DNA from: Clostridiales bacterium
GTDB lineage: Bacteria > Bacillota > Clostridia > Christensenellales > CAG-138
Assembly (NCBI GenBank): GCA_024698505.1
Contig: JAILRE010000045.1
Span: forward strand, 1 to 33,421
Direction of reading: 5' to 3'
DNA: 33,421 nt
Translations under genes and position numbers: made by a program
Part shown: one piece after another, positions 7,453 to 16,712 of the stretch
Layout of the letters: every line of letters starts with the position of its first letter
How positions within the stretch are numbered: position 1 is the first letter of the stretch
The notes under the pieces: generated by a model
The model's input: only the letters and a program-made list of their open reading frames with translations
What the model was told of the DNA's origin: nothing
Databases searched by the model: none

Positions 7453-8094
7453 ATGTGCGCTAAAAGGAACGAAGCCGAACGCCTCTTCGAGTTGACAAAG
7501 TACGAACGCGAGCTTTGGGATAAAGGGATCGTCGTTTGCGGCATGGACGAAGTAGGAAGAGGCCCGCTTGCAGGGCCGGTAGTCACCTGCTGCGTCGTTA
7601 TGCCTTCCGAACCTCTTATCGAGGGCGTGAACGATTCAAAAAAGCTTTCCGAGAAAAAGCGCGAACAGCTTTACGATAAGATCAGGGAACACGCTCTTGC
7701 CGTCGGGTTCGGAATCTGCGACGAAAAGGTTATCGACGAGCTGAATATCCTCAACGCCACAAAACGCGCGTTTGCCGAAGCCTACCGCAATATGGGCATG
7801 GAATGCGGCGCTGCGCTAATCGACGCCGTCGACGGGCTGGACATCCCGTGCAGGAAGATACCCATCATCCACGGCGACGCCCTTTCGTATTCGATCGCAT
7901 GCGCCTCTATACTCGCAAAGGTCGAGCGTGACCGCTATATGGTAAAAATGGACGAGGAGTATCCCGGCTACGGATTCGCAAGGAACAAGGGATACGGGAC
8001 CGCGGAGCATATCAAAGCGTTAAAAGAGATAGGGCCCTGCGAAATCCACAGGCGCAGTTTCATCAAGAATTTCACCACGCATGAAGAAGAATAA
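7453..8094 (+). CDS. rnhB: Ribonuclease HII
   Basis: 213 residues. The catalytic block GMDEVGRGPLAGPVV is at about residues 30-44, with Asp32 and Glu33, and a further acidic site lies in LIDAVDG. RNase HII removes single ribonucleotides and RNA-DNA hybrids from DNA. The ATG at 7453 has GGAGG 7 nt upstream, within the end of rbgA; an earlier TTG in the same frame is less likely. It overlaps yraN by 14 nt. Confidence 0.95.
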   Translation: MCAKRNEAERLFELTKYERELWDKGIVVCGMDEVGRGPLAGPVVTCCVVMPSEPLIEGVNDSKKLSEKKREQLYDKIREHALAVGFGICDEKVIDELNILNATKRAFAEAYRNMGMECGAALIDAVDGLDIPCRKIPIIHGDALSYSIACASILAKVERDRYMVKMDEEYPGYGFARNKGYGTAEHIKALKEIGPCEIHRRSFIKNFTTHEEE

Positions 8095-8443
8095 GACTGA
8101 AAAAAGAAGAACGGGGGACAGGGGCGAAAGAAGGACCGCCCTTTATCTTATTCTGCGAGGATACAGGATACTTGAGCGAAATTACACTTACGGGCACAAG
8201 GAGATTGATATCATCGCGTCAAAGGGCAAAACGATCGCTTTTGTTGAAGTGAAAACGAGGAGCGATCTGTCCGTTGCCCCGCAGACGGCCGTCACGTTGA
8301 AGAAACGGCAGAACGTGATAACGGCGGCAAAAGGCTATTGCTTATATCACGATATCAAGGAAAAAACGCTTCGATTCGATATCGCGGAAGTCCCCGTAAA
8401 AGGCAGGATCAACTACATCAAAAACGCTTATTCCGGCCAATAA
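8081..8443 (+). CDS. yraN: YraN family (UPF0102) nuclease-like protein
   Basis: 120 residues with the UPF0102 pattern: GDRGERRTALYLILRGYRILERNY, then EIDIIASKGKTIAFVEVKTR, an Asp-(x)n-Glu-x-Lys arrangement like that of Holliday-junction resolvases and restriction-type nucleases. The biological role is not established. It sits directly after rnhB (14-nt overlap), a very common pairing in bacteria that suggests a DNA maintenance role. No clear ribosome binding site is visible, so coupling to rnhB is likely. Confidence 0.92.
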   Translation: MKKNKTEKRRTGDRGERRTALYLILRGYRILERNYTYGHKEIDIIASKGKTIAFVEVKTRSDLSVAPQTAVTLKKRQNVITAAKGYCLYHDIKEKTLRFDIAEVPVKGRINYIKNAYSGQ

Positions 8444-8454
8444 TCATTTTCTAC

Positions 8455-8483
8455 TTTATTTATAATAAAAACTGTGTTATAAT
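8455..8483 (+). promoter_or_regulatory. Possible promoter of the glycosyltransferase island
   Basis: TATAAT at 8478-8483 with a weak TTTATT 17 nt upstream (8455-8460), in the 70-bp AT-rich gap after yraN. A GGGAG ribosome binding site follows 8 nt before the next gene. The -35 match is poor, so confidence is limited. Confidence 0.4.
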
Positions 8484-8513
8484 CAGAATACTTGTATATT
8501 GGGAGTAGTGTAA

Positions 8514-10514
8514 ATGAAACTGAAAAGAAGTATTCTGATATTGTTTTTGGCCGTTTTGCTCCTGCTCTGCGGGTGCAAAAAAGGTTCCGTTCTCCCCAAA
8601 ATTGAGAACGGGGGCTTTGAAAACGGCCTTTCGCCTTGGTATCGGAAAGCTTATATCGACGACGGCGCCGTTGCCGAGATCGTCAGCGATCCCGACAGGG
8701 GCGGTACCGCGCATATCATAGCGTCGGGCGAAAACGACGTAAGGCTTATTCAGGAGCTCAAGGTAACGCCCGACACCGGATACAGGATCACCTGCATGGT
8801 AAAAACGTCCGGAGTCGAGGGCGGAGCAGGAGCCAATATCGGCGTTTACGGCGTTGCGGTTTCCTCCGCAGCCTTGACGGGCACTACCGGCTGGCAGAGG
8901 ATCGAGCTCGTCGGAAAGACCGCTCCCGGGCAGACGACGCTTCCCCTGTCGATAGGCATCGGAAGCCACGGCGCTGTTTCCTCGGGCGAGGCATGGTTCG
9001 ACGACGTTACCATAGAATTGAGCGAGAACGCTCCGACGCTCCTCGGCAAGGCTTCCGAAAAAGAAACGAGCTCTTCGTCGGACGCTCCCACCAAGTTCCC
9101 CACGGGCGGGATTATGACGGGAGCAATACTTGCCACAATCTTTGCATGCGTGTTCTTCGTATGGCACGTTAGATCCGCCAAACAATCGCCCGACGGAAAA
9201 AAGCATAATGATGCGTTTATCATCATCGCCATACTTCTTGCCGCGTTTATAGCAAGGGTTATTCTTTCCGTAGTTTTCCACGGACATAAGACGGATATCA
9301 ACTGCTTCATCTTCTGGGGCAAACGTTTGATCAGCAATGGACCGGCTCATTTCTATGACGGCTGGTGCGATTATCCTCCGGGATACATGCTTATTCTCGG
9401 CCTGATGTCCTGGATCAACGATCTCGTGGGCGGCAATCTGACCGTTAATTCGCTCCTTATCAAGCTTCCCTGCATTATCGCAGATTTAGGTCTTGCATAC
9501 CTCGTTTACCGCTATTCCGTTAAACGGATGAACAGGAACGCCGCCGTTGCCCTTATGGCGCTCGTAGCGTTCACTCCCGTTATGGCGTTCGTTTCTTCCG
9601 CATGGGGCCAGATAGATCAGGCGCTGACGGTCACTCTCATAGTCCCGATACTCCTTCTGTACAAGAGAAAGCCCATTCTTGCCGGCCTTATCTACGGCGC
9701 AGGTATCATTATGAAGCCCCAGGCTTTGATGTGCGGCCCGCTTTTCGCCGCTGCGTATTTCATCTACGTTTTCAGATCCAATCCGTACGTTGAAGCGGAT
9801 CTTAATAAGGGCGCAGCCAAGCTGTTCAAATTCAAAAAGGACTGCTTTGGATTGAGGTTCGTTGAGACGGTGCTTGCGGTATTCGCCGCGCTCGCCTTGA
9901 TAATACTCGTTTCCGTCCCGTTCAAGGGAAGCCAGGATACGTTCTGGCTCGTTGAGAAGTATTACGGCACGGCGACTTCGTATAAATACGCTTCCGTAAA
10001 CGCCTATAATTTTTGGACTCTCATCGGAGCGAACTGGAAATCCGTCGATCTTCCCTTCATGGGCTTGACCTACGGCAAATGGGGCACGATCGGCATGGCC
10101 GTTTCGGTCGTCCTCGGGATACTGCTCTACGTCGGCGCTGTCGTCAGGCATAAAAAGGTCAAGGGCGCGCTTCCGCTTGCAATGGCTTACATGCTCGCCG
10201 GTATCTTCACTTTCGGCCACTATATGCACGAGCGTTACATCTTCCCTGCGCTGATACTTCTCATGTTCGCTTATATTTTCTATAACGACAGACGCCTGCT
10301 GTGGACCTATATGGCCTACGCCGCGACAATGCTCGTCAACTGTATTGCAGCGTTCTATTACAGCAAGCTGTTCGAGTACGGCTTATACTGGGACAAAAAG
10401 CTTATATTCTGGTGCTCGCTCGTCAACGTTGCCGTATTCGTTTGGTTCACCGTGATCACGTTCGATCTCGTTATCAGGAACAAGCCGCTTAAAGGATTCA
10501 ATGACGAAGCGTGA
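8514..10514 (+). CDS. Lipoprotein-anchored GT-C glycosyltransferase with N-terminal carbohydrate-binding-like domain
   Basis: 666 residues. The first 21 residues form a lipoprotein-type signal with Cys21 as probable lipid site (Cys19 also possible). Residues about 27-170 look like a CBM4/9-type beta-sandwich: NGGFENGLSPWY, YRITCMVKTS, TTGWQ and a terminal AWFDD. A Ser-rich linker and a first membrane span (about 200-218) lead to a polytopic GT-C region. That region has Asp261 in the first large loop (HKTDINCFIFWGK), the motif DYPPG at 286-290 and about ten further spans. GT-C enzymes use polyprenyl-phosphate sugars outside the membrane. Target and sugar are unknown. The sensor-like domain is clearly related to that of the next gene. 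Confidence 0.8.
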   Translation: MKLKRSILILFLAVLLLLCGCKKGSVLPKIENGGFENGLSPWYRKAYIDDGAVAEIVSDPDRGGTAHIIASGENDVRLIQELKVTPDTGYRITCMVKTSGVEGGAGANIGVYGVAVSSAALTGTTGWQRIELVGKTAPGQTTLPLSIGIGSHGAVSSGEAWFDDVTIELSENAPTLLGKASEKETSSSSDAPTKFPTGGIMTGAILATIFACVFFVWHVRSAKQSPDGKKHNDAFIIIAILLAAFIARVILSVVFHGHKTDINCFIFWGKRLISNGPAHFYDGWCDYPPGYMLILGLMSWINDLVGGNLTVNSLLIKLPCIIADLGLAYLVYRYSVKRMNRNAAVALMALVAFTPVMAFVSSAWGQIDQALTVTLIVPILLLYKRKPILAGLIYGAGIIMKPQALMCGPLFAAAYFIYVFRSNPYVEADLNKGAAKLFKFKKDCFGLRFVETVLAVFAALALIILVSVPFKGSQDTFWLVEKYYGTATSYKYASVNAYNFWTLIGANWKSVDLPFMGLTYGKWGTIGMAVSVVLGILLYVGAVVRHKKVKGALPLAMAYMLAGIFTFGHYMHERYIFPALILLMFAYIFYNDRRLLWTYMAYAATMLVNCIAAFYYSKLFEYGLYWDKKLIFWCSLVNVAVFVWFTVITFDLVIRNKPLKGFNDEA

Positions 10515-10566
10515 GCCTTCATCGCTTCGGGAAATACAAAACTATTACTGGAAAGGTTGCTGCGTT

Positions 10567-13380
10567 GTGAACAAGAAACTCTTATCGATACTTGCATTTT
10601 TGCTTGCGATGATACTTTGCGCCCCCGTAATGGCGCAGAACGCGTCGCTCGTCAGGAACGGCGATTTTGAGAAATTCGACGAATCGGATAAATTTCCCGA
10701 TTACTGGGATTTCCATTCCTACGAAGCCGAATACAAGGAGAATTACGGCAACGCCTCCGCTTTCTGCGAGCAGGATGCGGAGCGCGGGAGCGTACTTCAT
10801 ATCACGGTCAAAGAGGATGACGACGCGGCCGTTTATCAGGCTATCCGCGTTGAGCCCCTTTCCATTTACAGGATTTCGTGCTTCATAAGGACTGAAAACG
10901 TCGAGAACGGCGGGGGAGCGAACGTCGCTCTTCGCGATATTATCGCCTGCTCCGAAGGCGTTTACGGAACCTCCGGCTGGCAGGAGGTTACTCTCATCGG
11001 CAAGACAGGCCCAGATCAGACTTCGATCGTAGTATCCTGCAGGCTGGGCGGTTACAGCGCAGTATCTCACGGCGACGCATGGTTCGACGATTTCCGGGTT
11101 GAAAAGCTCGACTCCGCTGAAGGCGATATAGTTCCCTTCTACAGCGGAGATTCCGGCGAAAAAGACGATGAAGAGGAAACAAAGGAAAAGAGCAGCGCGC
11201 TTCCGATAATACTCATAGTACTCGCTGTCGCCGTTATAGCAGCCGGTATCATATTCATTTCCAAGGGCAAAAAGGACGACGGCAAGCCCTCCGGCTCCAA
11301 GAACGATCCCAAAGGCAAAAATGCGAAAGATGACTCTCCCGATAAAGAAAGATCGTTTTTTGACTGCCGATCAAACACGCTTCCCGGGCCTACGGATACC
11401 AAGCTTCATTTCAAGAAACGCGATTGGATATATATGGGCGCGCTTACGCTCGTATACGGTATCGTTGCAATTTTCAGGCTCGGCACGCTGAATTTCCCCA
11501 CTAATTCTTGGTCTGCGAATATCGGCGATTCCGTCAGGATCGAGTTCGGAAGATCCGTCAAGATCTCGCAGATCTGGCAGAACTCCGGCGTTTCGCATAT
11601 CAATTATACGCTGACCACAGATAACGGCGAAGAGATCGCCATGTCAAAAAAAGCCCGTTCGGAATACGGCAATATGTACCGTTGGGCGAAGCTGAATTCT
11701 TCGGATATCAACAAAGCCACGGAAACGACGGGCGTTACTCTGACGGTGATCGGCGGTGATACTGGAAGAAAAAAGGATCCCGACCTCGTTCTTAACGAGA
11801 TGGTCTTCTTTGATGAAGACGGAAACATGATAGAATGCACGGTAAGCGATACCGCCGCAGAAGCTCTCTTTGACGAGCAGAAGACCGTTCCCGATTATCC
11901 GAGCTATTTCTACGGAATGTATTTCGACGAGCTCTACCACGGCAGGACCGCTTACGAGCATATCAACAATATGACGGTTTACGAGTGGACTCATCCGCCC
12001 CTCGGCAAGCTTATTATCGCCATCGGCATACTGATTTTCGGCATGAAGCCCTTCGGCTGGCGTATAATGGGAACGCTATTCGGCATCGCGATGGTTCCCG
12101 TCATGTACTGCTTCGGCAAGCGTCTGCTCAAAAGATCCGAGCTCGCGCTTTTCTCGGCCTTCATATTCGCGTTCGATTTCATGCACTTTACGCAGACGAG
12201 GATATCCACAGTCGACGTTTACGGCGTGTTCTTCATACTGCTGATGACCTACTTCATGTATAAATTCATCAGCATGGATATCGGCGATCCCGTAGGGAAG
12301 ATGTTCAAGCCGCTTGCGCTCTCGGGCATATTCTTCGGCCTCGGCTGCGCGAGCAAATGGATCTGCATGTATACGGGCGTAGCGCTTGCGCTGTTCTTCT
12401 TCATAAAGCTCATTATTATGGGCGTAAAGAGCTACAGGCTCAATAAGATCAAGCAGTACGCCAAGGATGATCTTGTTAAGAAGTATTGGCGAAAGACCGC
12501 TCTGCTTTGCTGCTGGTGCGTCATATTCTTCGTTGTGGTTCCCGCCGTCATTTACAGCCTTTCCTACTTCCGCTACTATACCGCGCAGTGGAAGCCCGCA
12601 AGGCAGGCGCAGATCTATACCAGGAACGCGGATGCGTACGATTCCGCAGACGACGTCAAGCTTTCGCTCTCGGACGCTGTGGACACCTACGTTAAGGGCG
12701 TGATCAAGAACCAGAAGGACATGTATAATTACCACAGCGGGCTTAAATCCGACCATTCTGCGGCCTCGCCCTGGTGGATGTGGCTCGGAAACCTGCGTCC
12801 CACCTGGTTCTATGCGGGAGGCTACGGTAATCCGAATGGATACGTCGGCACGATCAGCTCCTTCGGCAACCCCGCCGTATGGGTGTTCTGCAATATCGCC
12901 ACGGTCATATTGATAATCGTGCTGATATTCAAAAAGAAAAAGTTCCCGCTGGAACCCTACTTCATTTTCCTGTGTCTCGCTTCGTCGCTCCTGCCTTGGG
13001 TGCTCGTGCCGAGAAGCACGTACGCTTACCACTTCTTCGCCTCCGTGCCCTATATCACGCTTGCCGCGGGTTATCTTATAGGCTATTGGGAGGACAAGGC
13101 GGCGAACGATCCCAAGAAGAGCTTCGTCCCCAAGATCAAATACATCTGGATGGCTCTCGTTCTCCTGCTCTTCATCGTATTCTATCCCGTTATCTCCGGA
13201 TTGGAAGTCCCCTCCGAGTACGTCAGCGCGCTCCAGTGGGTACCGTTCCATAAGATACAGTTAGTCGACTCGGAAGGCGAAGTGCTGAAGACCTACCGGA
13301 TCGGATGGAGGTTCCTCGATTACGAACCGAGCGAGGATTATCAGAAGCTCCATCACATGATCACTATAATCCAGAAGTAA
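10567..13380 (+). CDS. PMT-family (GT39) protein O-mannosyltransferase-like enzyme with N-terminal carbohydrate-binding-like domain
   Basis: 937 residues from GTG at 10567, chosen because it yields a clean signal peptide (cleavage near VMA-QN, residue 24) and has AAAGG upstream; an in-frame ATG at 10501 would add 22 residues before the signal. Residues 27-182 are a CBM-like domain ending GDAWFDD. A TM helix lies at 211-232, followed by a charged linker and another TM at 287-304. Residues 305-440 form an extra discoidin-like loop. The PMT core then has FDELYHGRTAYE (453-464; Asp454-Glu455 match the catalytic acidic pair) and EWTHPPLGK (473-481), FGWRIMGTL and DFMHFTQTRI. PMT enzymes transfer mannose from polyprenyl-phosphate-mannose to Ser/Thr outside the membrane. 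The sugar here is inferred. Confidence 0.87.
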   Translation: MNKKLLSILAFLLAMILCAPVMAQNASLVRNGDFEKFDESDKFPDYWDFHSYEAEYKENYGNASAFCEQDAERGSVLHITVKEDDDAAVYQAIRVEPLSIYRISCFIRTENVENGGGANVALRDIIACSEGVYGTSGWQEVTLIGKTGPDQTSIVVSCRLGGYSAVSHGDAWFDDFRVEKLDSAEGDIVPFYSGDSGEKDDEEETKEKSSALPIILIVLAVAVIAAGIIFISKGKKDDGKPSGSKNDPKGKNAKDDSPDKERSFFDCRSNTLPGPTDTKLHFKKRDWIYMGALTLVYGIVAIFRLGTLNFPTNSWSANIGDSVRIEFGRSVKISQIWQNSGVSHINYTLTTDNGEEIAMSKKARSEYGNMYRWAKLNSSDINKATETTGVTLTVIGGDTGRKKDPDLVLNEMVFFDEDGNMIECTVSDTAAEALFDEQKTVPDYPSYFYGMYFDELYHGRTAYEHINNMTVYEWTHPPLGKLIIAIGILIFGMKPFGWRIMGTLFGIAMVPVMYCFGKRLLKRSELALFSAFIFAFDFMHFTQTRISTVDVYGVFFILLMTYFMYKFISMDIGDPVGKMFKPLALSGIFFGLGCASKWICMYTGVALALFFFIKLIIMGVKSYRLNKIKQYAKDDLVKKYWRKTALLCCWCVIFFVVVPAVIYSLSYFRYYTAQWKPARQAQIYTRNADAYDSADDVKLSLSDAVDTYVKGVIKNQKDMYNYHSGLKSDHSAASPWWMWLGNLRPTWFYAGGYGNPNGYVGTISSFGNPAVWVFCNIATVILIIVLIFKKKKFPLEPYFIFLCLASSLLPWVLVPRSTYAYHFFASVPYITLAAGYLIGYWEDKAANDPKKSFVPKIKYIWMALVLLLFIVFYPVISGLEVPSEYVSALQWVPFHKIQLVDSEGEVLKTYRIGWRFLDYEPSEDYQKLHHMITIIQK

Positions 13381-13431
13381 AGCAATCGGCTTTTATGCCG
13401 GGAAAGGCGGCCGCCTGGCCGATCGGAACCT

Positions 13432-13962
13432 ATGGAGAATAATCTTAAGAACGAAGCTTGTAAGAATGCGCCCGAGAAAAAGAAGGGCAAAAGCTTTATT
13501 CAGCTTATTAAATTCGCCCTCGTCGGCGCAAGCAATACGCTCGTCGATATGCTTGTAAATACCGGGCTTTCGTTCGTGCTCAATCTTTTCTTCAGCGGGA
13601 ATTGGATAGTCTACACCGCTAAGACCGTCGGCTACGGCTGTGGGATACTCAACAGCTATATCCTCAACAGCCGCTGGACCTTCAAGGAGGAGCGCAGGCA
13701 GGATAAAAGAGAGATATTGAGCTTCATTGCCGTCAATATCGCCGTTCTGCTCATTTCGTTCGGGCTGATCTACCTCTTCAAAAACGTGTTCCGTCTGAAC
13801 GACTTCTGGATGGGCCTTAACCTGCCCGCCTGGCTCACCAAGGTAATAACGGGAGATCTGTTCTGCTCGCTGCTTGCAACCTTCATCTGTATCCCCGTAA
13901 ACTTTATTCTCAATAAGCTTTTCGTATTCAAAGCAAAAAAGCCCGAGGAAGAGGAAGTTTGA
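13432..13962 (+). CDS. gtrA: GtrA family membrane protein, probable polyprenyl-phosphate-sugar flippase
   Basis: 176 residues with a basic, Lys-rich N terminus and four predicted membrane spans (about 25-50, 55-80, 98-116, 137-165). Family marks are FALVGASNTLVD, the N-x-R-WTF motif after span 2 (NSRWTF) and NFILNKLFVF at the end. GtrA proteins are thought to move polyprenyl-phosphate-linked sugars across the membrane, supplying GT-C transferases. That fits its place right after two GT-C genes. The GT2 synthase that usually makes the lipid-sugar (GtrB or DPM-like) is not in this window. The start lacks a strong SD. It ends 3 nt before comM. Confidence 0.9.
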   Translation: MENNLKNEACKNAPEKKKGKSFIQLIKFALVGASNTLVDMLVNTGLSFVLNLFFSGNWIVYTAKTVGYGCGILNSYILNSRWTFKEERRQDKREILSFIAVNIAVLLISFGLIYLFKNVFRLNDFWMGLNLPAWLTKVITGDLFCSLLATFICIPVNFILNKLFVFKAKKPEEEEV

Positions 13963-13965
13963 TCT

Positions 13966-15498
13966 ATGCTTGCTAAGATCAACAGCTATGGATTGATTGG
14001 TATTGAGGGCGTTCCCATAAGCGTGGAGGTCGACCTCTCCTTCGGCATGCAGAGAGCCGATACCGTCGGTCTGCCCGATAACGCGGTAAAGGAGTCGAAG
14101 GAACGCGTCCGCTCCGCTATTTGCAACAGTGGCTATTCTTACCCCGAAATGCGCGTTCTCGTGAATCTGGCTCCGGCGGATATTCGCAAGGAGGGCACTG
14201 TTTACGATCTTCCGATAGCTCTTGGCATACTTGCCGCAAGGGGGATATTTCCTATCCACGCCGCTGATGATTACATAATAATCGGCGAGCTTGCGCTTGA
14301 CGGTCAGCTTCGCGGCGTGACCGGCGTGCTCCCTATGGTGATCGACGCATACGAGCGCGGTTGGAGGCATTTCATGCTTCCGATCGAGAACGCGGACGAA
14401 GCTTCTTATTTTGCCGATATGACGGTCATCCCCGTGAGGAACCTCAACGAAGCGTGCGAGCATTTTAAAGGCAAGAACGTGATAAGTCCCTATCCTCAAT
14501 TCCAATGGAACGCGCATAAACGCCAATACACCCATGATTTTGCGGAGATAAAAGGTCAGCAGCATGCAAAACGCGCCGCCGAAATTGCTGTCGCCGGCAA
14601 TCATAATCTGCTTATGATAGGCAGCCCGGGATCGGGAAAGACCATGCTCGCAAGGAGCATACCGTCCATTCTGCCTGAGCTTACTATGGAGGAATCGCTT
14701 GAGATAACGCGCATCCATTCCGTTGCGGGAGAGCTTCGCGATAGGGGCGGCATGATAACGGAAAGGCCTTTCAGAGCGCCGCATCATTCCGCTTCCATAC
14801 CCGCGCTCGTCGGAGGAGGAACTAAGGCGCTTCCCGGAGAAATAAGCCTCGCGCATTACGGCGTCCTCTTCATGGACGAGTTTCCGCAGTTCCCTCCCGC
14901 GGTGCTTGAAGCGCTCAGACAGCCTCTTGAGGACGGAGTCGTCACAATAACGAGAGCCGCCGCGAAGACGACCTATCCCGCTGATTTCATGCTCGTTGCC
15001 GCGATGAATCCCTGTCCATGCGGCAATTACGGCTCCAAAACAAAGGAATGCCGCTGTACTCCGATACAGATCGAACGCTACAGGAACAGGATAAGCTCGC
15101 CTCTTCTTGACAGGCTCGATATCCATATCGAAATGACGGAAGTCAATTACGACGATCTCACATCGAAGGAGATGGGCGAAAGCTCCGAAAGCATAAGGGG
15201 TCGCGTAGAAGCCGCGAGACGCATTCAAAGGGAGCGTTACAGGGATGACGGTATTCTCTATAATTCTCAGCTGAATACGCCGCTTATGCGAAAGCATTGC
15301 CGTATGACGGAGGAGGCCGAGGATCTGCTCCACACCGCCTATGACAAGCTCAAGCTATCCGCAAGGGCTTATACAAGGGTCATCAAGGTCGCAAGGACTA
15401 TCGCCGATATCGAAGGAGCGCAGACGATACAGAAGGCTCACGTACTGGAAGCCGTTCAGTATCGCGGACTCGACGAAAAATACTGGGGCGCGAAATAA
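13966..15498 (+). CDS. comM: ComM/YifB family Mg-chelatase-like AAA+ ATPase
   Basis: 510 residues of standard length. The N-terminal Lon-protease-like domain begins MLAKINSYGLIGIEGVPISV. The AAA+ domain has Walker A GSPGSGKT at 219-226, Walker B VLFMDEF and the family signature AAMNPCPCGNYG; a C-terminal Mg_chelatase region closes the protein. ComM is a hexameric helicase that promotes branch migration during natural transformation; in non-competent bacteria the role is less clear. It is paired with dprA, which supports a DNA-uptake or recombination role. Confidence 0.95.
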   Translation: MLAKINSYGLIGIEGVPISVEVDLSFGMQRADTVGLPDNAVKESKERVRSAICNSGYSYPEMRVLVNLAPADIRKEGTVYDLPIALGILAARGIFPIHAADDYIIIGELALDGQLRGVTGVLPMVIDAYERGWRHFMLPIENADEASYFADMTVIPVRNLNEACEHFKGKNVISPYPQFQWNAHKRQYTHDFAEIKGQQHAKRAAEIAVAGNHNLLMIGSPGSGKTMLARSIPSILPELTMEESLEITRIHSVAGELRDRGGMITERPFRAPHHSASIPALVGGGTKALPGEISLAHYGVLFMDEFPQFPPAVLEALRQPLEDGVVTITRAAAKTTYPADFMLVAAMNPCPCGNYGSKTKECRCTPIQIERYRNRISSPLLDRLDIHIEMTEVNYDDLTSKEMGESSESIRGRVEAARRIQRERYRDDGILYNSQLNTPLMRKHCRMTEEAEDLLHTAYDKLKLSARAYTRVIKVARTIADIEGAQTIQKAHVLEAVQYRGLDEKYWGAK

Positions 15499-15515
15499 AA
15501 GGGATCGGACAGCTG

Positions 15516-16631
15516 ATGAGGGATTATACTCAAAAGGAAAGAGCGTGGCTTTGGCTAAACCGTGCAATAGGCGCTTCCGTAGGCGTATGCGAGCAGCTCA
15601 TCTACAGGAACGACGGGCTGCTTTCCCTTTATGAGGCCGTAAAGCAGGGCAAGCCCGTCAATTATCCCGAAAAGACAGCCCCTGCGCACAAGGCCGCACT
15701 TTCAAAGTATTGCCAAGATAAGGCTGTCGATACGTTTATTGAGGAGCTCGACAGGATCGGCGCATATGCCGTAACGAGGGACAGCAAGGATTATCCCGAT
15801 CTTTTGAGGGAGATCTACGATCCGCCGACAGTTCTCTACGTCAAAGGCAGGCTGAAGAAGGAGCTGAAGCTCCCGATAGCCGTGATCGGTTCAAGGAAGT
15901 GCTCCGATTACGGAAGAGAGATGGCCCGCTTTTTCGGCAAAGAGCTTGCGAAGAACGGCGCGTGCGTCGTCTCGGGGCTTGCCGTCGGATGCGATTCCGT
16001 CGCTGCGATGGGCGCGCTGTCTGTAAAAGACTCTGAGTTTCCGACTCTTGCGGTCCTGGGAAGCGGCATAAACGTAGTGTATCCTTCCTGCAACAGAAAA
16101 CTGTATGACGAGATAGCTGAGCGCGGCGCCGTCATATCCGAATACTTGCCTGACAGGGGGCCGACACGCGAAAGCTTCCCGCAAAGGAACCGCATCATAA
16201 GCGGCATTTCAAAAGGCGTTCTCGTTATAGAGGCCGCGGCCAAAAGCGGAACGAGCATCACCGTTGATTTTGCTCACGAGCAAGGGAGGGACGTATTCGC
16301 GGTACCGGGCAGGATAACGGATCTTCTCAGCGTAGGGACCAACGGGCTTATAAAGAGCGGCTCGGCAAAGGCTGTTTTCGGCGTTGACGACGTGCTCTAC
16401 GAGTACGGTCTCTTCCTTGAAAACCCGTCCGATCCGGTAAGAGGTTACACGCCACCGGGATTAACTCCCAAGCAGAAGAAGCTCTACGATCTGCTCGTTC
16501 TCGGCGAAAAACGCGCCGACGAACTGTGCGATCTGACCGGAATGAGCGTTTCCGAAATAAATATATACTTGACAGAAATGGGATTATCGGGAATAATAAG
16601 GCAATTGGCGAACGGCGCATACTCTGTATAA
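15516..16631 (+). CDS. dprA: DNA processing protein DprA (Smf)
   Basis: 371 residues. An N-terminal SAM-like region is followed by the Rossmann-type DprA domain with GSRKCSDYG at 125-133, VSGLAVGCDS and PQRNRIISG. A C-terminal winged helix (about 310-371) has the sequence TPKQKKLYDLL. DprA loads RecA on incoming single-stranded DNA during transformation. It is 17 nt after comM and 81 nt before topA, the normal Firmicute dprA-topA order. Together with comM and comF in the window it shows a set of transformation-related genes, though these are also found in species never shown to be competent. Confidence 0.95.
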   Translation: MRDYTQKERAWLWLNRAIGASVGVCEQLIYRNDGLLSLYEAVKQGKPVNYPEKTAPAHKAALSKYCQDKAVDTFIEELDRIGAYAVTRDSKDYPDLLREIYDPPTVLYVKGRLKKELKLPIAVIGSRKCSDYGREMARFFGKELAKNGACVVSGLAVGCDSVAAMGALSVKDSEFPTLAVLGSGINVVYPSCNRKLYDEIAERGAVISEYLPDRGPTRESFPQRNRIISGISKGVLVIEAAAKSGTSITVDFAHEQGRDVFAVPGRITDLLSVGTNGLIKSGSAKAVFGVDDVLYEYGLFLENPSDPVRGYTPPGLTPKQKKLYDLLVLGEKRADELCDLTGMSVSEINIYLTEMGLSGIIRQLANGAYSV

Positions 16632-16712
16632 GCCGCGCATTCGCATAATAACGGGGCAGACCCTGCCTCAATAATCAATCAGAACAACTCGAAAGGATCT
16701 CATATAACTCTT

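Noticed and set aside
12076-13251. A 391-codon open frame opposite the PMT gene
   Set aside because: Highly charged, unfamiliar translation antisense to conserved PMT sequence.
13381-13431. ATCGGC/GCCGAT inverted repeat between the PMT gene and gtrA as a terminator
   Set aside because: Long loop, no T run, and gtrA needs readthrough because no promoter is visible.
13393-15333. A 646-codon open frame on the minus strand opposite gtrA and comM
   Set aside because: It lies antisense to two clearly conserved genes, shows no recognisable family or start signal, and its length follows from codon bias of the genes on the other strand.
16632-16712. GGCAG-ACC-CTGCC hairpin between dprA and topA as a terminator
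   Set aside because: Only a 5-bp stem with a 3-nt loop and no T run afterwards.
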